This document shows positions 12,601-22,700 of a stretch of DNA of 64,000 nt, one piece after another. A program made the position numbers and the translations under genes. Position 1 is the first letter of the stretch, and the number at the start of each line of letters is the position of its first letter. The notes beneath the pieces are model-generated. The model was not told the origin of the DNA. It did no database searches and saw only the letters and a program-made list of their open reading frames with translations. Origin of the DNA: Pterois miles (taxonomy: Eukaryota; Chordata; Actinopteri; Perciformes; Scorpaenidae); the NCBI GenBank assembly GCA_947000775.1, contig CAMQGK010000637.1, positions 16,064,501 through 16,128,500 on the forward strand. The letters are read 5' to 3'.

Positions 12601-15259
12601 GAGCTGAACCATTTTGACACACTTTTTTTTACATGTTGTAGAAACTGAATGAAAATGGAGATATGAAATTTTGCCCTTTTTTTATTTCTCCAGAGTTCGC
12701 CTGGTGGAGAGAGGGTCGCCACACAGCTTGCCACTGATGGAGTCAGGGAAGGTATGTTATTATTTAATTATGCACTAAAACACTACAAGCAAGTGTGACC
12801 TCACGCTCCAAAAGGGTTGCTCTTCTGTAAAGTTTTGAGATATACAGTAGTGTCTGTCTGCTGTTGCAGATCCTTCCAGGAGTGAAGGTGATCATTGCAA
12901 ACACAGAGACTAAAGGACCCTTGGGAGACTCCCATCTAGGAGAGGTAAGTCATAACCTGATCTGACTGGTCTCGCCGTCGCCTGTCCCTCCTGGTTGTGA
13001 CCCACAATCAATAAGTTTACATCGCCTACTGAATAGGTTGAAGCTTCATTCATAATGCTGACATTCAAATTATTACTATTAATAACTTACAGAAACATTA
13101 CGTGCAATAGTTCACCTTCTCTCTCTCTCTTACATCATTTCCACAATTTACAACATATTTTGATCTAATGAAATGTTCTACTTCAGTCCACATTTTTTGG
13201 TGTTTAGCCTTTCAAAAACTAGCTGCAATCTAACACCATCATAACATTACATTTATATAACAAGAACATTTTTTTGGGATGACATCATAAAATATGATGA
13301 ATGACATTTAAAGACCTCAATAAATGCTTCAAATGTAAAACAATAAAAGACAATTGGTTCAGCCTTATTAAATCACTTTCTTGCCGGGAAGGCAAGCATA
13401 AACAAATGCAGAAGTACAATCTGTAGTTCGAGCAAACAGCCCAGAGCTGGCAGAAGTCTGTTTTTTATTCGGATTTGTGCTTTTAAATGAGCAGTGATCT
13501 TCTGGTGCTGGAAACATGGAGGGAAGCTCAACATTGTTCATTTGCATACTGTATACTACCCACTTTGTAACGATACAAAGTTGGCTGAAAATTGGCAAAA
13601 TTTCCCTTTAAGTTATCTGGTTACAGTTGGCTTTCTGCATTTAATTGGTCTCTTTAACTTCTTTTAAACAAGACAACAGATTTCTATAATTGGGGTCAGA
13701 GATTATAACAACCTGTTTTCTCTTGCTAGATTTGTCAGGGACAGAGATTAAACAAACAGGTTATACACACTGAAGAATCTGACATTTTATTGATTGTCAG
13801 AAACAACAGCTGCAATCATTTTATTCTTAATTTTATCGCCAGTGATGAATAAGTCTATACATTTAGTGTCTTTTTATAGAAATGGTGAATGCTGACATTC
13901 TAGATCCATAACTTCGATCAAAAGAGCGACAGATGTGTATGATCGCCTGTGTAACACTATGTCATTGCTGTGTGTTTAACAGGTCTGGGTGAGCAGTCCT
14001 CACAACGCCACAGGCTACTACACAGTTTATGGTGAGGAGGCGCTGCATGCTGACCACTTCAACACCAAGCTCAGCTTTGGCGACACCCAGACCGTCTGGG
14101 CAAGGACAGGCTACCTGGGCTTCCTGCGGCGCACCGAGCTGACGGATGCCAGTGGAGGTGAGAATCAACGGCGCTCGCTCTTACTCAGTACATTGCTTTT
14201 GGCATAAGCTGGATTTGTACTTTGATTCTTATCACCACAGAAAACTAAAGATTAGGGCTGTCAATTGATTAAAATATTTAATCACACTTGAATCACACTT
14301 TTTTAAAATCTTTTTAAAATGTACCTTGAAGGGAGATTTGTCAAGTATTTAATAATCTTATTTACATAGAGAGGACAAAAATGCTGCTTTATGTGAATTG
14401 TAAATATACATATATATGAAATCAGTTAACAACATAAAACAGGTCAGGTACTGCATTTAGCATAGAAAAATGCTCAAAATGCTCATGGCAAACCCACAGA
14501 TCCCATTTTCTTTCACATATCTAGAGGTCAGAGCTTTAGAGGTGCTAAAGAATTTACTGGTGTTAAAACATATTTGCATTAATGCGTTAGTATTGCATTA
14601 ACAGCCCTACTAAAGATACTTTCTGCCTCCTACTTTTCTCTCTAAGATCACCTCAAAATTTGTTTTATTTAACTTCTGTGACTGTGTGTGCATGTCTCAG
14701 AGCGCCATGACGCCCTCTATGTGGTGGGCTCTCTTGATGAGACTCTGGAGCTGAGGGGAATGAGGTATCACCCAATTGACATTGAGACCTCTGTTATCCG
14801 TTCTCACAAGAGCATAGCTGAATGGTGAGACCTTTACATCACTGCTTTATTATTATTCTGTTTAAGTTATTAGTTATGTAAGTTAGATTTTTATTCATTT
14901 TATATTGAATTTTGACTTATGACTAACTTATCTGTCTTTTCCTTACACTCACCTCCTTTTTTTCCCCCTGCCATCTTTTCTCGTTATTTGTCCCTCCTCC
15001 CTCCAGTGCGGTGTTCACTTGGACCAACCTCCTCGTGGTGGTCGTGGAGCTGGAGGGATCGGAGCAGGAGGCCCTGGACTTGGTGGCCCTGGTCACTAAC
15101 GTTGTCCTGGAGGAGCACTACCTCATTGTGGGAGTGGTGGTGGTGGTCGACCCCGGCGTCATACCCATCAACTCCAGAGGGGAGAAGCAACGCATGCACC
15201 TCAGAGACGGATTCCTGGCTGACCAGCTGGACCCCATATATGTGGCTTACAACATGTGA
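602..15259 (+). CDS. dip2a: DIP2 family protein, C-terminal 890 residues (5' part lies left of the window)
   Basis: Disco-interacting protein 2 carries two fatty-acyl-AMP-ligase-like (ANL) domains and acts in lipid metabolism and neuronal development. Exons by splice sites: 602-741, 1931-2067, 2212-2292, 3263-3390, 3523-3637, 4272-4473, 4613-4722, 5053-5133, 6944-7061, 7252-7373, 7910-8021, 8151-8260, 9147-9277, 9361-9529, 9934-10104, 12482-12543, 12694-12751, 12870-12944, 13983-14157, 14701-14824, 15007-15259. All junctions keep frame, ending DPIYVAYNM then TGA. The first exons finish ligase-like domain 1; domain 2 starts near 5053. Visible ANL signatures are LDFSVSTTGILAGVKMSH (degenerate A3 loop), STTFGCRVN, RTGYLGF and YHPIDIETSV. 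Human DIP2A has about 1,570 residues, so the window holds roughly 57% and lacks the DMAP1-binding N-terminus. The family is certain. The A paralogue is inferred mainly from the nearby prmt2, which neighbours DIP2A in human; B or C is not excluded by sequence alone. Confidence 0.93.
1035..1612. repeat. Imperfect foldback (inverted repeat) element in a DIP2 intron
   Basis: Three nested arm pairs are visible: about 1041-1074 with 1577-1610, 1181-1213 with 1530-1563, and 1285-1308 with 1350-1373. Pairing uses segments such as ttattagtaatgc and attgttgcaca against their reverse complements. The whole is AT-rich and has no coding capacity. This fits a MITE-type or foldback element. It fills most of the 742-1930 intron. 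Confidence 0.65.
5275..5904. mobile_element. Probable non-autonomous DNA transposon with terminal inverted repeats
   Basis: The left end reads catacttgtcaacc and the right end reads ggtttgcaaatatg, so the termini are imperfect inverted repeats (CATAyTTG.CAACC). The inner part next to the right end, ctcccgggaaaatcgggag, is itself palindromic. No transposase frame is present and no clear target-site duplication is visible. It lies in the DIP2 intron 5134-6943. Superfamily not assigned. Confidence 0.5.
6309..6392 (+). other. Candidate 84-nt in-frame cassette exon of the DIP2 gene
   Basis: Inside the 5134-6943 intron, a segment is bounded by a tctcag acceptor and a CAG|gtcagt donor. It is 84 nt long, has no stop in the frame set by the flanking phase-0 exons, and would add 28 residues beginning AGKVKVYLSHRNHPV between ...NAK and GTVAST. 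The flanking exons also join directly in frame, as in DIP2 proteins I know, so this would be an optional insert. A chance open stretch is possible; no transcript evidence is available here. Confidence 0.4.
6520..6845. repeat. Widespread teleost AT-rich repeat (gattaat-type MITE)
   Basis: The segment contains gattaattgtcaactatt, aatgtgaatattttctgg, gtaaactgaatatctttgag and ends in attagttgctgccct. From memory this is one of the most frequent short DNA-transposon-derived repeats in fish introns and 3' UTRs. Both ends are degraded, so no target-site duplication is claimed. Confidence 0.65.
7547..7861. repeat. Degraded hAT-like MITE in a DIP2 intron
   Basis: The right end is acacagcccta and the left end aagggttgtcag, approximate inverted termini of the AGGGyTGT type. 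Interior runs such as aatatatcgcaatatattg and atcgtatcgtatcac match, from memory, a common fish repeat. Flanking bases resemble but do not equal each other, so the limits are approximate. Confidence 0.45.
8404..8965. repeat. Interspersed teleost repeat carrying the cgccccctgctgg motif
   Basis: The segment begins near caccacccattggtttgtgg and ends near cgttgcccactgggc. It contains cgccccctgctgg twice (about 8870 and 8894) and cttctatacaataag. From memory this is an abundant dispersed fish repeat often found in introns. It occupies most of the 8261-9146 DIP2 intron. Confidence 0.6.
10565..10594 (+). other. Candidate 30-nt in-frame microexon of the DIP2 gene
   Basis: In the intron 10105-12481, a cccgtcag acceptor is followed by exactly ten open codons (PNRLGKLAEQ) and a CAG|gtaacc donor. 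The insert lies between two phase-0 exons, after ...VNVAICLQ and before GTAGPDPTTVY. Length divisible by three, good splice sites and a polar, surface-like peptide suit a microexon. The position is a loop in the second ligase-like domain. Not confirmed by transcripts. Confidence 0.5.
11340..11718. mobile_element. hAT-type MITE, family A copy 1
   Basis: The element starts TAGGGCTGACCAGAATGC and ends GTACTCGGGACAACCCTA, giving imperfect inverted termini. The flanking octamers tagattaa (11332-11339) and cagtttaa (11719-11726) agree at 6 of 8 positions, as expected of an old 8-bp hAT target duplication. The interior repeats aagcttcgaagcttc near the left end. Related copies lie at 40858-41169 and near 59027-59313. 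Confidence 0.7.
13360..13615. repeat. Probable interspersed repeat in a DIP2 intron
   Basis: The segment contains cactttcttgccgggaag and ends in ggcaaaatttcccttta. Both resemble, from memory, parts of a dispersed fish repeat. No inverted termini were identified. The rest of the 12945-13982 intron shows only a short CT run near 13121. Confidence 0.35.
14253..14609. mobile_element. hAT-type MITE with perfect 8-bp target-site duplication
   Basis: The 357-bp element begins TAGGGCTGTCAATTGATT and ends GCATTAACAGCCCTA, so the outer nine bases are exact inverted repeats. It is flanked on both sides by CTAAAGAT (14245-14252 and 14610-14617). Eight-base duplications and TAGGG termini are typical of hAT elements. 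No transposase is encoded. The perfect duplication suggests a fairly recent insertion into this DIP2 intron (14158-14700). Confidence 0.88.
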
Positions 15260-17090
15260 GGACCCTGCTGCAGAAGGGTTATTCCTTCACGTGGCTTATC
15301 ACACAACAAAAGGAGACGGTAAATGCTGGGCTATCAGGCCCGGGGGTCAGTTTGGCTTCTGTTGAAAGACAGTGAGCTCTTCTTTCAGCTCACAGTGGGC
15401 GAAATATGAAAAAAACGTGGATGCAAAACTTCACAGCAAATGAGAGAAATTCCAGGAGAAAAAGTCTGTTTCTTCCTGTGATTTCTTGCCTCAACAAACT
15501 ATGTTTTAATTTTGTTGAAGAGCGTTTTGTATGTATGTATGATAGAGTGTCTGACTCCAGGACTCCTGATGGCAGTACAACAGGTGGCAAAGGTATAATA
15601 CACATTAACATAATTTACTTTGTCAGTCTCCACTATTATGAATGTTAGTTATGTTTGCCATTTACTTGTGCCATAGAAGAGGACTGACACCAGTACCCTA
15701 ACCCTGGTTCAAACTAGCTCTAACATGTTCACCACAGGTCGTATGCTTTTCAAAGAAATAGTCTATCCCACGTATATTATATTTGTCATTACATCCATGG
15801 GAGCAGCTCCTCACACCACAGCTGCACCCTAAAGTGAACCCTGATTTTTGTTGTTCCAGCACAGTACAGACCATCAACAAAGAAGCACATAGCGGTGGCG
15901 TCAGAGGGGCGGTTAGTGTTATCCGTTGCCCATCCCAGCAGTAGTCCTTTAGTTTGTGGTGTCAGTAACCGAACGTGTAGAAATAATGTTGTTTGACTCA
16001 ATCTTGTTCTTTTCTAAATCTTAAAATGTGTAACATAGTTATTGTTTTATCTGAACAAAATGCAATATGAGTGATGTGAAAGATGTTGCTCTGAATGACT
16101 GCAGACAGTAAGTGCCGATCATTCGAAGTCGTGAGATGGCGAGGAATAGAATCGTTGCTTGCTATTTAGCAACGTGCCAAACGATATGAATCAAGCCTTA
16201 AGTGTTTTTTCAGACGCCTGTTCCTATCCCAGCTCTGGTTGAACTTAATTTTGTGAAGTTTATCAGCTGTTGGATAGGGAGGGAATATGCAGAGGGAGGT
16301 TAGGTGGGGGAAATCCTGCTCTTGTTGCACCCAAAGTCATCTTTTTGGCTAAGATGAATATACTTGATCGTGAAATCAGCCATTACAAACACACACTTAC
16401 TCCATAAATATTTTTAATAATGTTTGTCTCTGTTGTTGTGTTGAATGTGTGTTTTATAGCAAAAGACTGGAAGAAATTGCAGTTGGTATGGGTTTGATGC
16501 AGAATGTCATAGCCTCGTTTCGAGTGCCATAAGGTTGAGTGAGAGTTGAAAAATGTTGCATGTACCGTGTGAAGGTCTAATATTCCCTTAACATCTTGAC
16601 CTCTCACCTTATCGCATTGACTTTGTAAAGATTCACTTCACTGTATGTTGCTTCTTTTTTTCTATGTGCACATCCCCTCAGAATCAGGCTCCAGCCTGCT
16701 GTAAGTATGTACAGGTTTTATGTAAATTATTAATAGACGGAGGAGACGACAGGAGGCATAACACAAAGACTGAATCGGGTATGTATGTGTGAACTTCTCC
16801 CGCGCAAACAGAAGTTATTTGAAACTTGTGTGTGGACACTGGGAAGAGACATGAAAAGGCTTTTTTATAATAAGAAAGAACAAGGGGAGCTGGCCACTTC
16901 CAGGACGAGGCAAAGCACACTCCGAGCACAAGGAGAAGACCGTTACGCTTCGGTGACCACTGAGACGTCACAACCTCCAGAGCAAACTTTTGTTGTTAAC
17001 ATATGGAAAGATACATTTGTCTGATATACGGTTAGTTGTCATTATTTTCATAACATGATTTCTTAATGAATAAAAAAGTGCTTTTAACTT
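15260..17090 (+). other. Probable 3' UTR of the DIP2 gene
   Basis: About 1.8 kb of non-coding sequence follows the DIP2 stop codon. It contains only short random open frames. AATAAA at 17069-17074 is the best poly(A) signal seen and would end the transcript near 17090. The end is an inference, since earlier weak signals could also be used. Confidence 0.55.
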
Positions 17091-17877
17091 GAAATGTTTG
17101 TGCTCACTGACAAGTGGACATTCAGGTGTCCTGTCCCATAAGACTATTATAAACTGGGTTTTCTAAATGCTACAATCTGAATACATTTCAGTTCAGGTCC
17201 AGCTTCTTGTAAAAGTTGTGCACGCCCATGACAGGTGTGGTCAATATCTGAGGTGATTAGACTGTCAGTTGAAGGTGTGCAGAGCTAAATTGGACTCATT
17301 TACTAATACAACGTGGAAGTGATACCGAAACTAAGAAGGTAGGAAGCCCTCTAAATCTCATTGACATTTTGTAACTGTGCTGAAACTCTGTGGACCATTG
17401 CCTTTCATTGTGGAAAACCTGTGCTTCAGGCCAATCTTCACTTAGCCCCAGTTGTCCTTACTTGAATATAAGAACAGGGTGTCAAACCAACATGTTTTAT
17501 TTTCTTTTTACCTTGTAAAACAACACATTCTGAACATTACACTTCTGGGTTTTAAGCCTGTATTGGTTGTCAGTTAACATACTAGCTTAACCTGCAGCAG
17601 GCAGAATGTTTTTTCATCACTGGGCAAAAACTGCCAACTAACCTTTCAGCGTCTTGTAATTCAAGCATCTGAGAGATAAGTACACTTCTGCACCTCCTCA
17701 TTAGCTGCAAAATGAAAAGTTTGCTCTGACTGGTGGGCGGTGCTTGGTATTTCCTTAACAGATCTCAGCATGGCTGCTGGGTCTGTCTTATTTTACAGCT
17801 AAACAGTAACTACAAGATGATTCTGAAAACATTTTATCCAAGAAATAGGCATTACAGTAACAGAATATTGATTTATA

Positions 17878-18130
17878 TTTGATCAGCTCTGCCAAGTTGG
17901 ACCTTGTTATTGGTGTTTGTGAGTGATTGACAGCTGCTCAGAGACTCCAGAGGCTCCAGCTCTGTTCTGATTGGTTGTTTTCTGCCGGTCTGTGAAATCC
18001 TGCAGATGCCACGAGGAGCACTGGAGGACACAGAGGGACGTGATTTTTTTTTTTCAGATTACCTGCCTGATGCACCACTGTCAGGATATAGTGACCATTT
18101 TAAGTTTTTAAACTTGAGACTTTCTACCCA
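17878..18130. repeat. Dispersed teleost repeat in the DIP2/sacsin-like intergenic region
   Basis: The segment contains agctctgttctgattgg, ttctgccggtctgtgaaat, cagattacctgcctgatg and ctgtcaggatatagtgacc. From memory these are adjacent blocks of a repeat very common in fish 3' flanks. A second fragment of the same repeat (cagattacct, ctgtcagaatatag) is at 31125-31235. Confidence 0.6.
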
Positions 18131-19017
18131 CTGGAGCTTTAAGTCTTTTTCCCTCCAGGATCTCTCTAGATATTGCCGAGCACTGCAAGCAGCACAAATT
18201 CTGATGCACAGAAACTATAGTTCATTATATTTAAAACTGAAGAACCAGATCAAATTCTGAGTTTGAAAATAAGTGATTTTTTTATTATATATGGCATTTT
18301 ATTGCCAATCGGCCATGGCATAAAAAGCAAGATAATAGGCCCTGTGTAATTAATAACATTAATAATGGCCCTTTTTCATATAGGTGGGCCAGGGCCTGAC
18401 TCACTGGAATGGCTGTGAATGTGAATTTTATTAATTACACTTGCGTTTACCCTGCTATGACATGTAAAAATGGCTGCTGTGAAAGAGGCCTATAGCCTCC
18501 AAGTTGTATGTTACATGACAATAAATGCTGAAGTAAAGAACCGCCTGAAAAAACATGTAACATACTGCTGGAACAATTTGCGGGGTATCAGCCACGGTCT
18601 GTTGACACACACATCTTTTGAGGAGCCACATAATCAGACAAAATCATTTGTGGAGGTTTAGCATGAGTGCTTTAAAGCTAAATCTGAAAATATCTCCTTA
18701 AGTTTTTCTGACTTATGTTCTGTCACTAACCAACAGATACACAGTATAATCTTTTACTAGTGTCAGTACTTAATGTTGCAGAGATGTCCCTCAAACAACA
18801 GGTGGGTTGCAACCAAGTTAAAAAATAAAACAAGCAATAAATTATGCTTTTTCAGAGAGTGGTAGTAGAAAATGACAGAGGAAGATAACTCTCAAGTTAC
18901 AGTGATGCAGCATCTACACCTGGACATATACTGTAGTTTAGTATTTAAAAACATGAAACAGGAAATGCTGTTTACCTGACAAATACTGTATATGATGATA
19001 TGATTCTCTGTGAGAAG

Positions 19018-19600
19018 TTATAAATGATAACAAACCATAAATTGCATTGTATTTATTTATTTATTTATAAGGACAACACACAATCATTTCTGTATGTGCC
19101 AGTGTTAGCAAGTTGGCTAATTTCATATTTTCATTCTCATAAAGTATTTCAGTAATCCTACGTGACTATTTATATATAAAATTGCAAAACAGTGTTGTAC
19201 AGTTATTATATTTGTTAAGTGAGTAGTTATAAATGATAACAATAAAAAAAAAAAAAACTTTCATTTTCAAAGTCCTGCAAAACAAATCACATTTTCATTT
19301 TCATAACAGTCATAAATGATAACATTACAAATAAGGGTCCATATTTTCTTTTTCATAACTAAGTTTTAGGGTGATTATATTGATCCTTAATGAGTGTTTA
19401 TAAATGATAAGATTGCAAAAAACTGTCATATTTTCATTTACATAAAGTCATACAGTGATTAGTTTGGTCTTCAGTGAGTTGTCATAAATGTCTACAATAC
19501 ACAAAATGTTTGGACATTTGCATTATCTCAACAAATTCATAAAGTGATTATATGAATATAGTACGTCTCCGTAATGAGTCACAAATACCACAAACTTTTT
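19018..19600. repeat. Diverged tandem array, unit about 84-98 bp
   Basis: The block tcataaatgataacattgcaaa recurs with variation at about 19018, 19216, 19308, 19398, 19482 and weakly near 19580. Between blocks lies a shared segment of the form tcattttcataaagt...cagtgattat. Spacings of 92, 90 and 84 bp between central copies show a tandem origin. The array sits just past the stop codon of the minus-strand sacsin-like gene. Confidence 0.65.
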
Positions 19601-19744
19601 CATTTAATAATGTTCACAACATAGTCATGTTCACTTGTTAAACAAGTGATACCGTTATTTTGTTTGTAGTAATGTTTCATTATCACAATATGGCTGACCG
19701 CATGTCAGCATGTCAAAGATGACATGTCTGTGTGTCTTAAATCC

Positions 19745-22700
19745 CTAATTGACATACGCCTCTACTTTACGGAGAAGCTCAGACGCCTGGTCCAGAGCCA
19801 ACAGTTCATTCTCTGATTTGAACTGTTCATTTGGGATATGGGGAAATCGATGGCAGTTTGGATACTGGGTCTTTTTGGCGTCCACTCCCAGCATCTTCAG
19901 ATTCTCCACAATTTGAAGCAGACCTCTCAGCTGGAGATTGTAGAGGGAAACTTTCAAGGCAAGGGCTGAAATGGAGCAGCTGCCGGGATGTTGACCATCT
20001 CTTTTATACTTTGCAGCTATGAGTGACTTTTCCACTGCTTGATGGATTTTGAACAGACACCACTCTGTGCTCACCCCACCAACATCTTTGTAAGCAGCAT
20101 TGAGATCACATCGAGCTTGTCTACACCAGCGCTGGGCCTCCTCTTTGTTCGGGCTTGGGACATTCTCATTATGGGTCCAAAAGTTGTAGGAATGGTTGCC
20201 TCTTGAGAATCTCTCTCGGCCATCTCTGTGATGCCTGGCCTCCTGATTCCATTGCTTATAGAAGTTGCTGAAATTTGAGTTTGTGCTTGAATAGGACGAG
20301 CCTGCAGTTTTGCCTTTGCCTTTGCTGAGCTCATCAATTCGATTCTGCAAGTATTTGAATGCCTCAGTGGCGAGAAGTTGGCAGTCAGGGTTTTTGTCAG
20401 GGTGCCATCTAAGGTACAATCGTTTGATGGCTTTATGCCTCTCCTCCTTGGGAAGAGTCCAGATCTCTGTCAAACATTTGTCAATTTCACGTTTAGCTTC
20501 GTCAATAGAGGCTGGTGAGGATCTTGTAGATGACGAACTGGTAGTTGATGGTTGGGAGGAATGTGGTGCAGCTCCTGCCAGTGGCACCAGCTCCATGCAA
20601 GAAGTTTCAGCTGATGTGCAAGTCCTCCCATCTGGTTCTGGCTTCTTTTGTCGTTTGAACTGATACAGGTCAAGACAGCTGACTTCAATTGGCTCATCTT
20701 CTCCAATTTCTATTTTGTATCTCTGTGAATATGATCCGAGGTGTCCAGGCAGTTCTTCAACAATAACTGCATAAATGTACTTATTGTTAGTGCTGTAGCC
20801 AACATATTCCCCCTCTTCAAAGTTATTAAGCATGTTCATGTCCAAGGAGTCGTGCCATTGCTCTGGAATTTCTGTTCCAGGGGCTGGTGGATTGAGGAGG
20901 AGGCTTTCAGTTTCAGCACTGTCATGGATCCCATTCTTAGCCAGAGTTTTCAGAACATCTTGCAGAGTGTCACATGTGAGAAGTTGTCCAAGGACTAGAA
21001 GGTGATTGGATGCCATTCTGTTTCCTAAAAGAGCATTAATCTCCTTTGTCAATGTCATATTGATGTCATTTAGCACCTTGGGAACCATGGCATCATTGTG
21101 TTTCAAGTAAAAGATGCATCCTTGTTGCTCTTTTTTAACAAAAACATCGATTTCAGTGACAGTTTTGTTTAGTGGCTGTTTATTCACCCAAAGCTTTGTT
21201 TTCAGACTTTTGCAGCAGACTATCTGAATACTGCCAAAGGTCTTCTTGCACATGTCAGTAGCATCTTCTTGTGTTATTTCTCCCTGAGACTGCTCTCTGA
21301 TTAGACAAATGAGTCCATGTGTAAATGCTCCTGAAGAAAGATGTTTGTCAAACCATCCACTAAAGTCACAGTCAGTCTCAAGCTCACAAAGCTGCATGTG
21401 TGTTTCCACTACTTTCTCCTCAGTGAATTGAGACAGCATTGTAGGCTTGAATTTCTGAGGCAGCAACTGCAGTAACCGATGATGCTCATATATGTCACTG
21501 CCCAAATGACATTCTCCGAGTTTCTCGAGCAACAGGAACTTATTCTCCAGTGCTGTTTCTAACCTTTTGGTCTCAAACACTGTATCATTGTAGTGGAGTG
21601 TACATGATGGGTATAATTTACCATCTACTGCAGGAAGATACAAAGTCTTTACATCATCAACAAGGGACTGGTTTTCTTGTGTTTTCATTAACTTGAAAAA
21701 CTGCTCAACAGCACGTTTCACAGTTTTCTGTTGGTTTGGGTGTAGTTGTGGTTTATCACAAGAATCTGCATAAACTGCTGCCAAAACATTACAGTACTGC
21801 ACTGCAGTAGGTTTGTCCTTTACACCAATTTTCTTGAAGAAGTCTGCGAACATGACATCCTGCGGAGAAATGTTGTACAAATATGGTCTGAACTCACGTT
21901 CATGGGGGAGTGAAAATGATGCATCATCAGCCCTCACAAGCTCTTTGTCTTTTTCGACCAACACAACAGGAATACCAGCCAATGGTTGGCCTTTAAACCC
22001 ATTTGCTTGCAGGTAGGCATAAGCACTTCGAAACACATTAGCACGGGTTTGGATCAACTGATCAGTTTTACAAGGCGACTGACAGATGTTGCTCATGTTA
22101 CTGGTTACACAGTGTGAAGGTGGTTGTTCATGCGCTCCTGCATTTGTCATCAATTTCAGGAACTTCTTCGACTTATAAACCGGTAGATGTATAATCGGCA
22201 TTGAAGACCAAATCAGTTCTTGATGCTTAGGATCACTTTCCATCAAAGATCCTCTGATTTTAACAGCAGTTCTCTCAGCAGCAAATGGTTGGTGATAGTT
22301 GCACAGTTCTTTTCGAATTTTCACAGGAAAAATGAACTTGATGTCAGCGATGCTCTCCAGCAACTTGTCCTCTTTGTTTTCATCATTACTAACTATAGTC
22401 AGGGCTGCTTTGAAAATTAATAATGATTTCCGTTTCAACTCTTCAAGGTGGCCATTTCCTTTTGCTTCTGATTCTAACTGAAATGCAAAGTTTATTATGT
22501 CCTCTTTTGACACAACATGCTTCATTCCAAGGTCTCTGAGTAAGTCTTTTGGGTGTTTTGCTGTTAGTAGATTTCCGTCACTCAACTCAGTCCAAAATGT
22601 CGCAGGCACAAATCTCTCTTGGGGCAACATTTCCTTGTATAGCTCAACACTCTCATCAAAATAGTGTGATGCCGTCTCCAATCTGCCTTGAGAATTGCGA

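Larger units (their letters stand above)
17091..19744. other. Intergenic region between converging DIP2 and sacsin-like genes
   Basis: The two genes converge here. Apart from the dispersed repeat at 17878-18130 and the ~90-bp tandem array at 19018-19600 I see no conserved coding stretch. The left end of the array is likely transcribed as 3' UTR of the minus-strand gene. TTTATT at 19051, read on the minus strand as AATAAA, is one possible poly(A) signal for it. Confidence 0.5.

Noticed and set aside
20310..20663. Open frames on the strand opposite the giant sacsin-like exon (also 23742-24254, 26201-26749, 29178-29414 and others)
   Set aside because: They are antisense shadows of a conserved coding exon and show no recognisable domain, splice context or codon bias of their own.
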